From positions 2,903,501 through 2,967,500 of the forward strand of contig CAUEEP010000737.1 of assembly GCA_958450365.1 (NCBI GenBank): a stretch of 64,000 nt of DNA. Reading direction: 5' to 3'. Positions 12,415 through 32,242 of this stretch are shown one piece after another. The notes below the pieces were generated by a model. The model saw nothing but the letters and a program-made list of their open reading frames with translations, was not told where the DNA came from and did no database searches. Numbering within the stretch: the stretch's first letter is position 1; each line of letters starts with the position of its first letter. Both the position numbers and the translations under genes were made by a program. Origin of the DNA: Mesorhabditis belari. Its lineage: Eukaryota; Nematoda; Chromadorea; Rhabditida; Rhabditidae.

Positions 12415-12772
12415 CTCTTTACTCTTTAGTAAAACTAATAAACACGAACTTTGAAAAATCCAGTCTTTCAGTCTATCGTTTAACGGCTTTTGTATCTCAA
12501 AATACAGTTCGAATCAATCACAAAATATTTTGAAGTTTTTAAACAACGTTTATTGTATTTTAGGCATTTTACCAAATAAAGTGTTCAAGAAATTTACACA
12601 AAAAATTAATAAATGAGTATTTAAATGATTAAAAAAAAGTGTTGTTAGATCTTAATCAATCATTGGAAAGGTCGAAAGTTTGTCAAGCTCTTCTTCTCGC
12701 ATTCCTGAAATAATAAACTTAAAGACATTGAAATGCTTACCTATTTTGATTAATACGGTTCCAAAACTTGCA

Positions 12773-13091
12773 TTCTAAGCGAAACTACTGAGCGTATCTT
12801 TTTGGAAATTTGGCTATAAGCCTCATTTTTGATTCTCTACAACTTTTCTATTGACACCAAAATGGGTTTCTTTTGAAGAAAGTGCTCGAACTGAGACATC
12901 TCCAGTCCTCCATTTTTGAGTCTCACACTTGTCTCACACACAAACCAGAATCCTACCACGAAAGAGGAATCCGCAAATTGCCTGTAAAATGGGCAGAAGT
13001 CGTCAATAATAATGGAAATTATTTGGAATGAATTTATGATTTTATTTTGAATAAATTTTAGTTCAAAGTCCCGCAGTTTTCAATTCACCAG
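12773..13091. mobile_element. Half copy of the mariner-derived repeat, in a dead gene
   Basis: Contains the plus-strand version of the C-terminal mariner signature ([10 protein letters not shown]) and the terminal TTTTCAATTCACCA, but lost its outermost bases in a deletion that joins it directly to GCGTCGTTGAAAG, the start of the secreted-protein second exon. Compare 31.54-31.87 kb in unit 2. Confidence 0.8.
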
Positions 13092-13140
13092 CGTCGTTGA
13101 AAGTAAGTGAAATCATTGTGAAATACCTAATAGAACAAAC

Positions 13141-13202
13141 CATTTCAGAGGAAATGCTAGAAGGAATGTGCTGAGAAAGAGCACCAAAGATCTATTTGCC
13201 AT
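13141..13202 (-). pseudogene. Signal-peptide exon of the small secreted protein, unit 1, dead copy
   Basis: Same first exon as 32181-32242 (ATG at 13202, MANRSLVLFLSTFLLAFPLK). The following 3' splice site reads TTTCAA instead of TTTCAG, and only the first bases of exon 2 (CGACGC) remain before the mariner-derived repeat. The gene cannot make the protein of its unit 2 paralogue. Confidence 0.75.
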
Positions 13203-14303
13203 TTTTAGCTTTAGTATAAGACTTCTCCATTTAAAAAACTCTTAAATATTGACAAAAACTTATTGTTAGGTAAGAAAATGATTCTTGAAACTTGCAAATT
13301 CTTGGAAAGTCGAATCTCGATACATTTCTTTTGACTTTTCTCTAATTCGATCTTTCATCTCAAATTTATTTGACAATTTCTCCGAAAACTTTTATCAAAT
13401 CAACAAAAACAGATTTCTTGCGAAATCAAAAAGCTGCTTTTTGAGCATTGAGAATAACATTCAGAAAGGCATTGAGAAAATTGTTTTTCAACTTGAAATC
13501 AATCAATTTTTCTTATACCTTAACACTATAAGAAGAAGATGGATGGCGGCGAGAGACGAAAGAATAGAGAACACTTCCCATAGGCATTTGTTTAGCATTT
13601 CTTTCTCCTAAAAAGCTTCATTTTCCTTGTAGAAATCTTTTCATAAAACCTCGTAGATCTTTCACTGCACTTTTTGGGCCTTTCACCAGCTGGACATCGA
13701 CCTCGAACTTCATGTACTAAAAGAAAAGATCCAAAAATTTAAATCTACCATAGGTTTTCTTAACGCAAAACATTTTCCCCTTTCTTTTTCAATAATGAAT
13801 TTTGTTGTTTTTCTGTCGTGAACTCTAGCTCAAAATCTAGCAATAGTTTTGAATGGAAGTCCTAACAAGCAAGAATAAATAGTTTTGAACTATACGATGT
13901 CAGCGAGCAATGTCAAGAGCTAACTGGGAGGCTCGATTGTGGCACTCAATTCACGCTCATCTGCACAACAACAAGATCAATCAAATGTTTAAAAAAACTC
14001 GCTCACCTCAAGGTTCAATGATTTTTTGACGAGCAACTTTTTATGTAAAGCAATAGCTGTTATAGTAATACTCAACACTAAAAAGAATTAACTTCAAAGA
14101 TTCATAGAAAAAAGGACTCGCTTACTTGCTCGCCACAAGTTGTTCTTTACAGATTTCCTAGTTAAAACCTGTTAAAAACTCTCTAAATTTATTAAAAGGC
14201 TAATGTTTTTCTTTGTTTAAATGTTCATTTTGATCATTTTAAACTAGAATAAAAAAATTGTTTATTGATAAAATGTTTAAAGTTTAGATGTAAGCTTTTA
14301 TCT

Positions 14304-23561
<9,258 letters not shown>

Positions 23562-23986
23562 TTTAATAAAGAGCTTTTTTCCAAACGAATAAATGAATAG
23601 GTAGTGGTAGATTAGGTTTTGGTTTCAAAATGATTTGTGAAACAATTTGTATTGAGAAGTAAAATTCTTTGATTGCTAATCTTTTTTACTTTGTTTATCG
23701 GAAATCTACTTTCGAAGAAATGGTGATTAATTGGAGAAAACAACTGAAAGGAGGAAAGCAACGAACGAAAGAAATTCGTGGAAAGAGAAAGCTTGATCTT
23801 CTTTCCAACGGATCCTTGTAAATGTTTTTTTCAATCTCTATTTTCATCGATCTTTTGAAATCGCTGCTAAAATGACAAGGTCATACGAAATCGTGAATTG
23901 ATTGATGGATTGTTCGAGAGGAAGCGAGTTGGAAGATTGCTCACTTTTCTTTCCCACCAAAACCGCAAGCTTTTCGTATTTACATA

Positions 23987-25252
23987 TTAGGTTGGCAACT
24001 AAATAATGGCCCTCGCCCTTTTTTGATAAAATCTTTTAATCTTTGCGTTTAATCTACCCTCGCTTGTTGTTAATTGAATATTACTGAATTTCTGGTGCAT
24101 TATTATACGTTTTTTACTTTCCTTGATTTGATACTTTTCAAATAATTTTGTTTAGAAATGGAAGATCTCAAATATCGAATGCGTGTCTGTCTCTGGTACG
24201 ACTACAAACAAGACAAAACAGCTGCCGAATCCCACAGAGATTTATTGCGAGTTTTTGGTGATGAGGCTCTTTCCGAAACACAATGTAAGAGATGGTATCG
24301 ACGGTTCAAGGAAGGGGATGAAAGTCTTGAAGATGAGCCTCGCCAAGGACGACCCGAACTTCTGCAGAACGATGTTTTGGAAGCAGCCTTAAAGGAGGAT
24401 CCAAGTCAAACATCACGCGAGCTAGGGGATCGATTGGGCTTTTCGCATACTGCAATCGAAAAGCGACTTCATGCATTGGGGAAAAGTAACCGCAGTGGAA
24501 AGTGGATTCCGCATGAATTGAGCGAAGAAAATAAGGCTACTCGTGTTATCACAGCTGGAATACTACTAAAACTTGCGAAAAAGGGAAGCTTCTTGAATTC
24601 CATTGTCACTTCTGATGAAAAATGGAACTTTTATGATAATCGAACGCGAAAACGACAGTGGCTTAGCACAAACGAAGACCCAAAACCAACTCCGAAGCCG
24701 GATATTCACTCAAAGAAAACTCTCCTCTGTGTGTGGTGGAGTTCTCGTGGGTTGGTGCATTTCGAGGTTCTCAAAAGCCGGCAAACGGTTAATTCAGAAC
24801 TCTATTCGTCTCAACTACATCGTGTAGATCAAGCAATTCGCTCTCAAGCACTCGAACGCTCTTCAATTCATTTTCTCCATGATAACGCAAAACCACACAC
24901 TGCAAAACTTACAATGGAGAAAATCGAGGAGTTGGGCTGGAATGTTCTTCCTCATGCGCCATACAGCCCGGATATGGGGCCTAGTGATTACCATCTTTTT
25001 CGATCGATGCAACACTTTCTAGCCGAGAAAAAGTTCAATGACCTTGACGAAGTCCGAATTTCAGTGCAGAAGTTCTTTGACGATCAACCAGAAGAATTTT
25101 TCAAGAGAGGAATCCAGTTGCTCCGTCAAAAGTGGAAAGAAGTAATAAAGAATGACGGAGAATACCTTTTGGATTGATGTTGATATTTGTTCATCTTGTT
25201 AATAAATTTTTTGTTTTTACTGAAAAGGGCCATTATTTAGTTGCCAACCTGA
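23987..25252 (+). mobile_element. Complete mariner element A
   Basis: 1266 bp with TA on each side. The ends share a perfect 25-bp inverted repeat beginning AGGTTGGCAACTAAATAATG, preceded by TT (left) or TC (right). It contains one full-length transposase frame. It is inserted about 425 bp upstream of the RTK copy 1 start codon; copy 3 is empty at this point. Confidence 0.95.
24158..25177 (+). CDS. Mariner transposase, intact, 339 aa
   Basis: Cut-and-paste transposase of the DD34D class. The N-terminal helix-turn-helix region has KRWYRRFKEGDESLEDEPRQ and the linker has KWIPHEL (near residue 113). Catalytic Asp are in TSDEKW, in LHDNAKPHTAK, and in PSDYHLF within the YSPDMGPSDYHLF block, the last two separated by 34 residues. 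Length matches the usual 340-350 aa and there is no internal stop. The canonical YSPDL is YSPDM here. With perfect ends and an open frame the element may still be mobile or only recently silent. Confidence 0.95.
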   Translation: MEDLKYRMRVCLWYDYKQDKTAAESHRDLLRVFGDEALSETQCKRWYRRFKEGDESLEDEPRQGRPELLQNDVLEAALKEDPSQTSRELGDRLGFSHTAIEKRLHALGKSNRSGKWIPHELSEENKATRVITAGILLKLAKKGSFLNSIVTSDEKWNFYDNRTRKRQWLSTNEDPKPTPKPDIHSKKTLLCVWWSSRGLVHFEVLKSRQTVNSELYSSQLHRVDQAIRSQALERSSIHFLHDNAKPHTAKLTMEKIEELGWNVLPHAPYSPDMGPSDYHLFRSMQHFLAEKKFNDLDEVRISVQKFFDDQPEEFFKRGIQLLRQKWKEVIKNDGEYLLD

Positions 25253-25602
25253 TATATTGAGCAGGCAGCAAATTTCGATTCGAATCGAATTTCGGTCTAG
25301 AATTAGGTACCATTTCTTTTTAAGTCAACACATTTATCGGTTAACTTCAATGCAATAACAATTGACTAACAGTTAACAAAATATTCCTAGCAATAAAAAA
25401 AAAGAACAATTTTGAGCAATAGTTGAACAAAATGTGACAAGAATTAGCGAAATTTGAACAACCTTGGACGTCCAGAAGAGAAGTTAAAGCAAATTATTGT
25501 ATTCATCGTCAGATGGCGCTTAAAAGTCTAAAATATACACAAATTATCAACTATTAACGCTTAAAAAAATAAAAACTGGCAAGAAAAATGATTTTGCAGT
25601 TA

Positions 25603-26121
25603 TTGGATTGGTGAATTGAAAACTGCTGGACTTTGAACTAAAATTAATTCAACATAAAACCATAACTTCATTCCAAATAATTTCCATTATTATTGACGAC
25701 TTGTGCCCATTTGACAGGCAATTTGCGGATTCCTCTTTCGTGGTAGGATTCTGGTTTGTGTGTGAGACAAGTGTGAGACTCGAAAATCGAGGACTGGAGA
25801 TGTCCCCGTTTGAGCACTTTCTTCAAAAGAAACCCAATTTGGTGTCAATAGAAAAGTTGTAGAGAATCAAAAATGAGGCTTATAGCCAAATTTCTAAAAA
25901 GATACGCTTAGTAGTTTCGCTTAAAATGCAAGTTTTGTGAAAATTCGTAAATTTGGGATTTCTTGAAAATCAGTTTTTGAATCGTTCTGGAAATTTGGAT
26001 CTAAGCTTAATTTTTGATTTTCTACAACTTTTCCATTGACACCAAAATGGGTTTCTTTTGAAGAAAGTGCTCAAACTGTCACATATGACAATAGCCCGCA
26101 GTTTTCAATTCATCAATCCAA
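25603..26121. mobile_element. Mariner-derived foldback repeat, unit 1 upstream copy
   Basis: Ends TTGGATTGGTGAATTGAAAA and complement, TA on both sides. Unit 3 shows the uninterrupted target (GCAGTTAAAAAGAGAGCGAA in reverse near 50950), so this copy inserted after separation from unit 3. Near its left end the minus strand encodes the mariner C-terminal residues CLSNGHKSSI-region in the GIRKLP frame. Confidence 0.85.
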
Positions 26122-26448
26122 TAAAACGAGAGCGAATACGCGACGCAACCTGATGACGACAATTGAGTCAATAGGAAATCAACGTAGCGTCAAAAATTAT
26201 CATTTAACAAAAACAAATTAACATTTGACTTTGAGACAGACATCCAAACTGACGTCACAGATCGAATCGAATCGGTTCGCTTAATTTTAACCTTGTTTTC
26301 AAAGCCTCTCGCGAAATTCGGGTTTGTTTTGAAACTAAAACTCTTTCGTTAAATCTGTTCTTTTTCTTGGCGAAACATTGGAGTTTATTCAATAAAACTA
26401 AGAAAAATGAAGATAAAAGTAATCGAAGTCGAAAATCGAAAAGTATAA

Positions 26449-27070
26449 TCAAGCTACATGAGAAATGAGCATTTGTGCGCCACGCAACGAGGCCATCGAT
26501 TTTGGCCGCTCGTTTCTCGCCGATTCCCAAGATGCCACGGATCTCTCGTTTGGTAAACGGCTACACCAAAAAAGTCCCTTCATTGCTTGAAGTGTCTAAA
26601 AAGGTTTCTTTCTTCCAACAATATCTTTAGCAAACTATCAATAACTTCTTATCTATTCGAAATGAATGGCCTTGTGTGTACCAACAACGTTTCTTATGTT
26701 TAGTCTCAATTAGACACAAGGCTTTAACAGTTTTAACAACTGGCAACTTTCAAAAACTGAGCAATAACCCTCACCATCGAAAAACAAATGAAGATAGCGA
26801 TTGTTGCCAAGACTCCGTAGCCAGTCGCTTGAAATTCGTTTGCAAGAAAATAAAGGCTCATGTTGAGAGGCGGAAGAGTCAGGGTCGGGAAGAAATTCAT
26901 CAAATACCAGTACACCGTGAAGCTCACGTAGATGTATTTTGCTAAAAAGACTTCTTTTGATTCCCAAGAAAGAACTCTCACGCAAAAGAATAACAATTTG
27001 AGTGATGACGTTTCGTTTTGTGGTCGATGTCCACAAATGTTTCCTTTTCAAATTGGCCGACGTTTTCAAT
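26449..27070 (-). pseudogene. Serpentine chemoreceptor 3' exons, unit 1 (no 5' exons)
   Basis: Exons 26982-27070 (LKTSANLKRKHLW, TKR-VITQIVILL), 26748-26941 (KYIYVSFTVYWYLMNFFPTL) and 26449-26595 (TLQAMKGLFWCSRLPNERSV, stop at 26449), joined by a 39-40 nt intron and a longer one in matching phases. They encode a cytoplasmic loop, two membrane helices and a tail like nematode Srh/Str-type receptors (basic loop, then a helix with Pro). Relative to copy 3 the second exon carries an in-frame extra block of about nine residues (NEFQATGYG). The 5' exons are replaced by unit 2, so no full receptor can be made. Confidence 0.65.
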
Positions 27071-27348
27071 CTGTAAGTGAACAGTAAGGCTTTACTAACT
27101 AAATCAGGACTTGTTCTTGGGAGTAAATTTTGCATGTCTTTAATCTGATTTTGGTCTTTGGTCTGTCCTTTGGTCTGAGCATCGCTTTAGCTTGGTTCAA
27201 TTGAACTTCCAAATGAATTGAACCGACACGACCTGATCTGATATCCAGGGTGCGTCATAATTATGGACTATCGAACATGCTTAACTCGATGATATTTTTG
27301 CCCATAATAGATTTTCAGCCTTCAAAGCACACGAATTGATCGACTTAC

Positions 27349-27775
27349 AGTGATCCCTTAAATAATTGGCGAGCGTTGTCCTTGGATCGATCGATTCGTC
27401 GACAATCCTTTGCCCATTCACATAGAATATCAACGTTTGTCGATCGTATGCATCGAATTGATCCACTTCCGAAACCCGTCTCTCTCTTTGACCATTCGGA
27501 CTATCGTGACCTAGATAAATGGTTTTAAATTTGACTAAATTCAAAGCTTAAAGTTAGGTCAAAATGTGAACGCACTGAATTCTCCATTCTCTTACAACAG
27601 AATTGTCATAAGAAACTTAAAGGCTGTGTTTACAGAGATGCATCAGAAAGGGTGTGTTTACAAATTTCAAACAAAATAGATCACTTGAGATCTTTTAAAA
27701 TGACAATCAATTTACCCGAATCGATTGAATTCGTCGAGTTTTGGTGTCGTTTGATTGGCGGTAGAAGTGGCATCT
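27349..27775 (-). pseudogene. XDH/AO 5' fragment (two exons), unit 2
   Basis: Exons 27716-27775 and 27349-27510 duplicate the two 5'-most XDH/AO exons found in unit 1. The second is open and keeps the ferredoxin start [20 protein letters not shown]. The first-exon donor differs (CGG|GTAAAT against CAG|GTAAAC). The next exon, with the first iron-sulfur cysteines, was not included in the duplication, so only a fragment of the enzyme is possible. Confidence 0.88.
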
Positions 27776-28416
27776 CTAAAAATAGACAGTTTACAAATTC
27801 ATCTTTTACAAAATTTAAAATTTCCATTTGAATGTTTTTGCTTTCAAAAACTTTAGAAAAAAATGAAATGCAGTTAGCAAATAAAGGTGAAAAACAGAAA
27901 AACCGAATTTTTTCTTTTTTTGCTATCATTTTCAATAGATTATTCAAATTTTCAGCATTGATCAAAAGAAAAAGAAACATACAAAGATCTATGACAGAAA
28001 TTTCGAAGAAAAAGTCTAAGGGGGTCGAGCAAGTTTTGCGGGCAAAGATAAACTGATAAAACTCTAAAGAAAAACGTCATTGTGGAAAGGTGAAGCTTAA
28101 AGGATTGATTCTTTTTAATTCTTTTGAAAGAATTCTTTCCTTGCTTTCTTTCAAATTCTTTCAAATTTCAAAAATCAGATTACAAAGCAAAGAAGAATTG
28201 AAAATAAAATGGAGTAGTAATTAGAAGAAAAAAAATGGGAATTTCTTTAGCTGGTTCGTGAACGTGAATCCAACAGTGGAAATTAGCACTTATTTGAGGT
28301 CAATTGATAGATACTTTATTCAGAACATGAATAAAGTGCCCAAAATTTAAGTTTCATACATATGAATTCGAAAAAAAGCTTGCTAAAAAGCAACACGATA
28401 TAATATATGTAATATA

Positions 28417-28746
28417 CACGGTGTGGCAAAAGTTCGGAGCCGCTATGAAAAAATTGCAGAAAATTTAGCGGATGGATGTGAAGAAAACAGTGGATGCTTT
28501 AAAATCTGCTCTGAAACGAGTCTGGGATGAAATAACTGTTTTAGCGTGCGCCACCATCGTGAGGAACTTCCCGAAGCGTTTAAAGAGGTGTATCGAAGCA
28601 GATGGTGGAAATTTCGAGCATTTGTTATAAGTTATTTGTTGTTATGATTCGAATAAAGAATTTGTTATTAATTTTTAACTTTTTAAAGTTAGTTTTTAAA
28701 TCTTTAACTATCTTAAGAAGCGGCTCCAAACTTTTGCCGCACCCTG
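28417..28746 (+). mobile_element. 330-bp deletion derivative of the maT-like element
   Basis: Flanked by TA; unit 1 has the empty site (near 9973). Ends CACGGTGTGGCAAAAGTTCG and complement of CTTTTGCCGCACCCTG match the 42045-43352 element. Between them it keeps an open 53-codon tail of the transposase (28472-28630, VDALKSALKRVWDEITVLAC) fused to the opposite end, so it is a typical internal deletion that would depend on another copy for movement. Confidence 0.9.
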
Positions 28747-29772
28747 TATGGTTAGCACAGATAAAGCCAAGAATCTAGAGCTTCAAGATCCATCTACAGA
28801 GAATTTAAAAGTTTCGTGACTATTGGACTCTCTCAAAACTCTCAAAACGATTCGAAATTCTGGCAGTTCTTATTGGAAAAGAGTTATACAGAAACTTATT
28901 GAAGATGACTGGAATTTCTAAAATGAAAGAACCTCTCCTTGAACTAACCGTGGGATTAACTTTGAATAAATCTCAAAAAAGAGGGATAGATTGCCTGCTC
29001 TTTACAATTTTGAAACTCAATTGAGAAAGTTTGATGTGAAATTCGAATCCGACATCAATTTTTCAACATTTTCATCAAAAAAGAAATTCAAATTCGATTT
29101 TTCCTCAAAATTTTCTCTTCAATGAACATCAAAAGTTTGTCTTTGTGCTTTCAAGAGGTGTACTTTATGCTCAAAGAAAAATAAAATCGAAACCCATCCT
29201 TTCTAGTTTTAATCGTTAATTTCTTACAGACTGAGGTTAAAATTAGGAATTCTAATGTACCAGAAAGAGTGCGTTTGCAACTTAATAATAAAATTCAGTT
29301 AAAGTTTCTTAAGAAGTGATGAAGTCGAAATGAAATATTTTGAAAGTAATAGACAGTGAATTTCCCAAGGAAAAGGAATGAGATTAAGAATTAGAAGGGA
29401 AAAAAGAAATAAGCTGATAATGTCTTCTTGAAATTCTATCGATTCTGATTTTTCATATCTTATCAAGAAGAAAAACGAGAAAAGGAGACAATTATGAGAT
29501 TATGAAGAAAAAGGAGACTGATCGGGGAAAGGGAAAGGCAAAGGAACACGTGACCTTTTGTGGGCAAAAGGCGAAACTGTTCATGTAAGTAAATAAACAA
29601 GTTAAGGTAAAATATTTTTGTCATATCATAATGAGAGTTACTGAAAACTGGATAGTGATCAAATTGATTTCGAACTGATTTTCGCTTACAATTTGTAAGC
29701 GAGTACCTTAATGTGTTTTCTAAAAGATACCATACTTAACTCCCTCTGAGAGATCAGATGCGTGAGATCAGA

Positions 29773-29843
29773 TGCGTTGTGGTGTAATGGTTAGCACATT
29801 TGGCTTGCACGCGGAAGTCCGTGGGTTCCAGTCCCGGTAGTGC
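29773..29843 (+). tRNA. tRNA-like sequence
   Basis: Box A-like TGGTGTAATGGTTAGCAC, a CTTGCAC loop (anticodon TGC if aligned to a standard cloverleaf) and a T-arm-like GTGGGTTCCAGTCCCGG. The anticodon stem pairs poorly. The paralogue at 11018-11070 has lost the anticodon arm and part of the T arm, which suggests neither copy is constrained. Confidence 0.45.
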
Positions 29844-30919
29844 AGTGTTGGTCTACGCTAGTTTTCTTTTTTTTGCCACCTTTCAATCACTTTTTCTAGG
29901 CGCTGGTTAATGATAAAAATATATGTTATAACTCAAAAACTCACCCATCCTCTCTACTTTAATTTGATACCAAAACGGGCGGAAATAAACGTACTGGTGT
30001 CGATATATAAGCGGTTCTTTAAGCGTCTCCAGAATCTGAAAGTAGGACATCACTTACAAGCCATTTGATGGTGTTTATTCAATTTGAAACATTCATTTTA
30101 TGTTTCTCAATTTCCGTCGCAAGCTTACAGTGAATTCCTTCAATTCCTTCCTCGGCTAGATAAAGAATAGATGCAAACCTAGAACAAATAGCCTGAAAAC
30201 CTGTTCACCCTATTAACTTTTTTTCGAGTAGACAGATTTTAATAAAAGTTTGAATTTTTCTTAGCTGGATAGCATAGAAAAATTGGTATTGATCAGATTT
30301 TAATTCTTAAAAAAATCGATTTTAAACCCGTTGTGGTGGCTAATAATAGAATCTATTATTTACGGTAGGTAATTTTATCCTTTCTTTTACCCTTTCTATC
30401 GTAATCTTTCCCTCCCAACCTTTGTCAATTCCACAACATTCAAGATTTCATTTGCAAGAACTCATTTAAACTTTATCGACTTTTAAATGTCTGCGAAATC
30501 TTTTCCATAAACACCCAATTTATCCTTGTAGTTTCAGTTTGCCCTTTTTCTCCTCGTAAACAAGCAAAAAGTATTGGCAAAGACGTTCATGATCACAAAT
30601 CACAAATGAATCATTTTAGAGATGTCTGTGAGATCATTTTAGAGATTATTTTAGTGATCATTTGAGGATAGATTGAGATTTCAGGTCTAGAGTTGGAAAG
30701 AGATGAATTGAGTGCACCAGAAAACGTTTGACAGAGCACAAAGCACAGTTGCAGGGTTGCTCCAAAAGCGATTTTATTGGATCGAGCAAAGTTTCAGCTA
30801 GAAGCCAAAAGCTGGCTACTCATCAAAAGTCAGGTCTAGCCTTGATCAGCCTCGCAGATCACAAAGTCAATTTGAATAGCAAACATTCGTTTTGCTATTG
30901 TTTTGATGCATGTTAAGAT

Positions 30920-31187
30920 CCTTTTGCAATACCAAAATTCGAGCTTTCAGTTTCAAATTTCATTTTTAATATCAAAACGTTTCATTACAAGCACTTTTAC
31001 AAGTACTTTGAAGCTTTCTGTTGTTTCTATTGTTCTATTTCTATTGTTAAGATCTTGATCAAGCCCATTTTTGCAGATTTTTCCAAAAGAAAGCTTCAAA
31101 GTACTTGTAAAAGTGCTTGTAATGGAACGTTGTGACATTAAAAATGAAATTTGAAACTGAAAGCTCAAATTTTGGTATTGCAAAAGG
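30920..31187. mobile_element. Foldback element, unit 2 copy
   Basis: Nearly identical to 12147-12414: two arms containing AAGCACTTTTACAAGTACTT and GAAATTTGAAACTGAAAGCT around a short loop. Confidence 0.8.
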
Positions 31188-31539
31188 CTCTTTACTCTTT
31201 AGTAAAACTAATAAACACGAACTTTGAAAAATCCAGTCTTTCAGTCTATCGTTTAACGGCTTTTGTATCTCAAAATACAGTTCGAATCAATCACAAAATA
31301 TTTTGAAGTTTTTAAACAACGTTTATTGTATTTTAGGCATTTTACCAAATAAAGTGTTCAAGAAATTTACACAAAAAATTAATAAATGAGTATTTAAATG
31401 ATTAAAAAAAAGTGTTGTTAGATCTTAATCAATCATTGGAAAGGTCGAAAGTTTGTCAAGCTCTTCTTCTCGCATTCCTGAAATAATAAACTTAAAGACA
31501 TTGAAATGCTTACCTATTTTGATCTAATACGGTTCCAAA

Positions 31540-31870
31540 ACTTGCATTCTAAGCGAAACTACTGAGCGTATCTTTTTGGAAATTTGGCTATAAGCCTCAT
31601 TTTTGATTCTCTACAACTTTTCTATTGACACCAAAATGGGTTTCTTTTGAGGAAAGTGCTCAAACTGGGACCTCTCCAGTCCTCCATTTTTGAGTCTCAC
31701 ACTTGTCTCACACACAAACCAGAATCCTACCACGAAAGAGGCATCCGCAAATTGCCTGTAAAATGGGCACAAGTCGTCAATAATAATGGAAATTATTTGG
31801 AATGAATTTATGGTTTTATGTTGAATAAATTTTAGTTCAAAGTCCCGCAGTTTTCAATTCACCAACCCAA
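31540..31870. mobile_element. Mariner-derived half repeat inside the third exon of the secreted-protein gene
   Basis: The outer end TTGGGTTGGTGAATTGAAAA (reverse) abuts TA at 31871-31872. Those bases lie within TTCTA, the first five bases after the splice acceptor GATAATTTTAG. The other end stops inside the palindrome without a terminal repeat. The [19 protein letters not shown] codons are present on the plus strand. Confidence 0.8.
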
Positions 31871-31920
31871 TAGAACTAAAATTATCTTAAAGAAAAGAAA
31901 GACGAGAAAAAAAAACCCAC

Positions 31921-32242
31921 CAAATCTGAGCCCTCTCATAGCTGGCGCGATCAAAGTTGTTGCGGGATGCATCCTCGTCGCCCCGCCAGCGATTGAAGTG
32001 GCCGACAGCGGTGTGCCATTTCTCGTGCATGAATGGACGAGCTCCGTGATTGTACCAGTTATAGCCGTCGAAAGCCCAGTCCAATCCCTCGCTCACACCG
32101 CGGCCCAAACCTTCCCAAAAACTCGGATGTGCGTCGCTGAAAGTAAGTGAAATCATTGTGAAATACCTAATGGAACAAACCATTTCAGAGGAAATGCTAG
32201 AAGGAATGTGCTGAGAAAGAGCACCAAAGATCTGTTTGCCAT
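31921..32242 (-). pseudogene. Small secreted protein, unit 2, interrupted in exon 3
   Basis: Exon 1 (32181-32242) encodes a signal peptide, MANRSLVLFLSTFLLAFPLK. After a 44-nt intron, exon 2 (31921-32136) encodes a Trp- and His-rich segment (HPSFWEGLGRGVSEGLDWAF, DGYNWYNHGARPFMHEKWHT) with higher GC than its surroundings. Phases join cleanly (TG|C). A third exon starts at 31875 but is broken five bases in by the mariner-derived repeat; sequence resembling the original last exon (REEELDKLSTFPMID) is at about 31.44-31.48 kb. I do not recognise the family. Open exons 1 and 2 suggest a gene that was functional until the insertion. Confidence 0.6.

Larger units (their letters stand above)
27780..30919. 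other. Upstream region of the XDH fragment, unit 2, no gene recognised
   Basis: Close copy of 9.2-12.1 kb. Apart from the 330-bp maT derivative and the tRNA-like sequence I see no gene. Confidence 0.5.
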
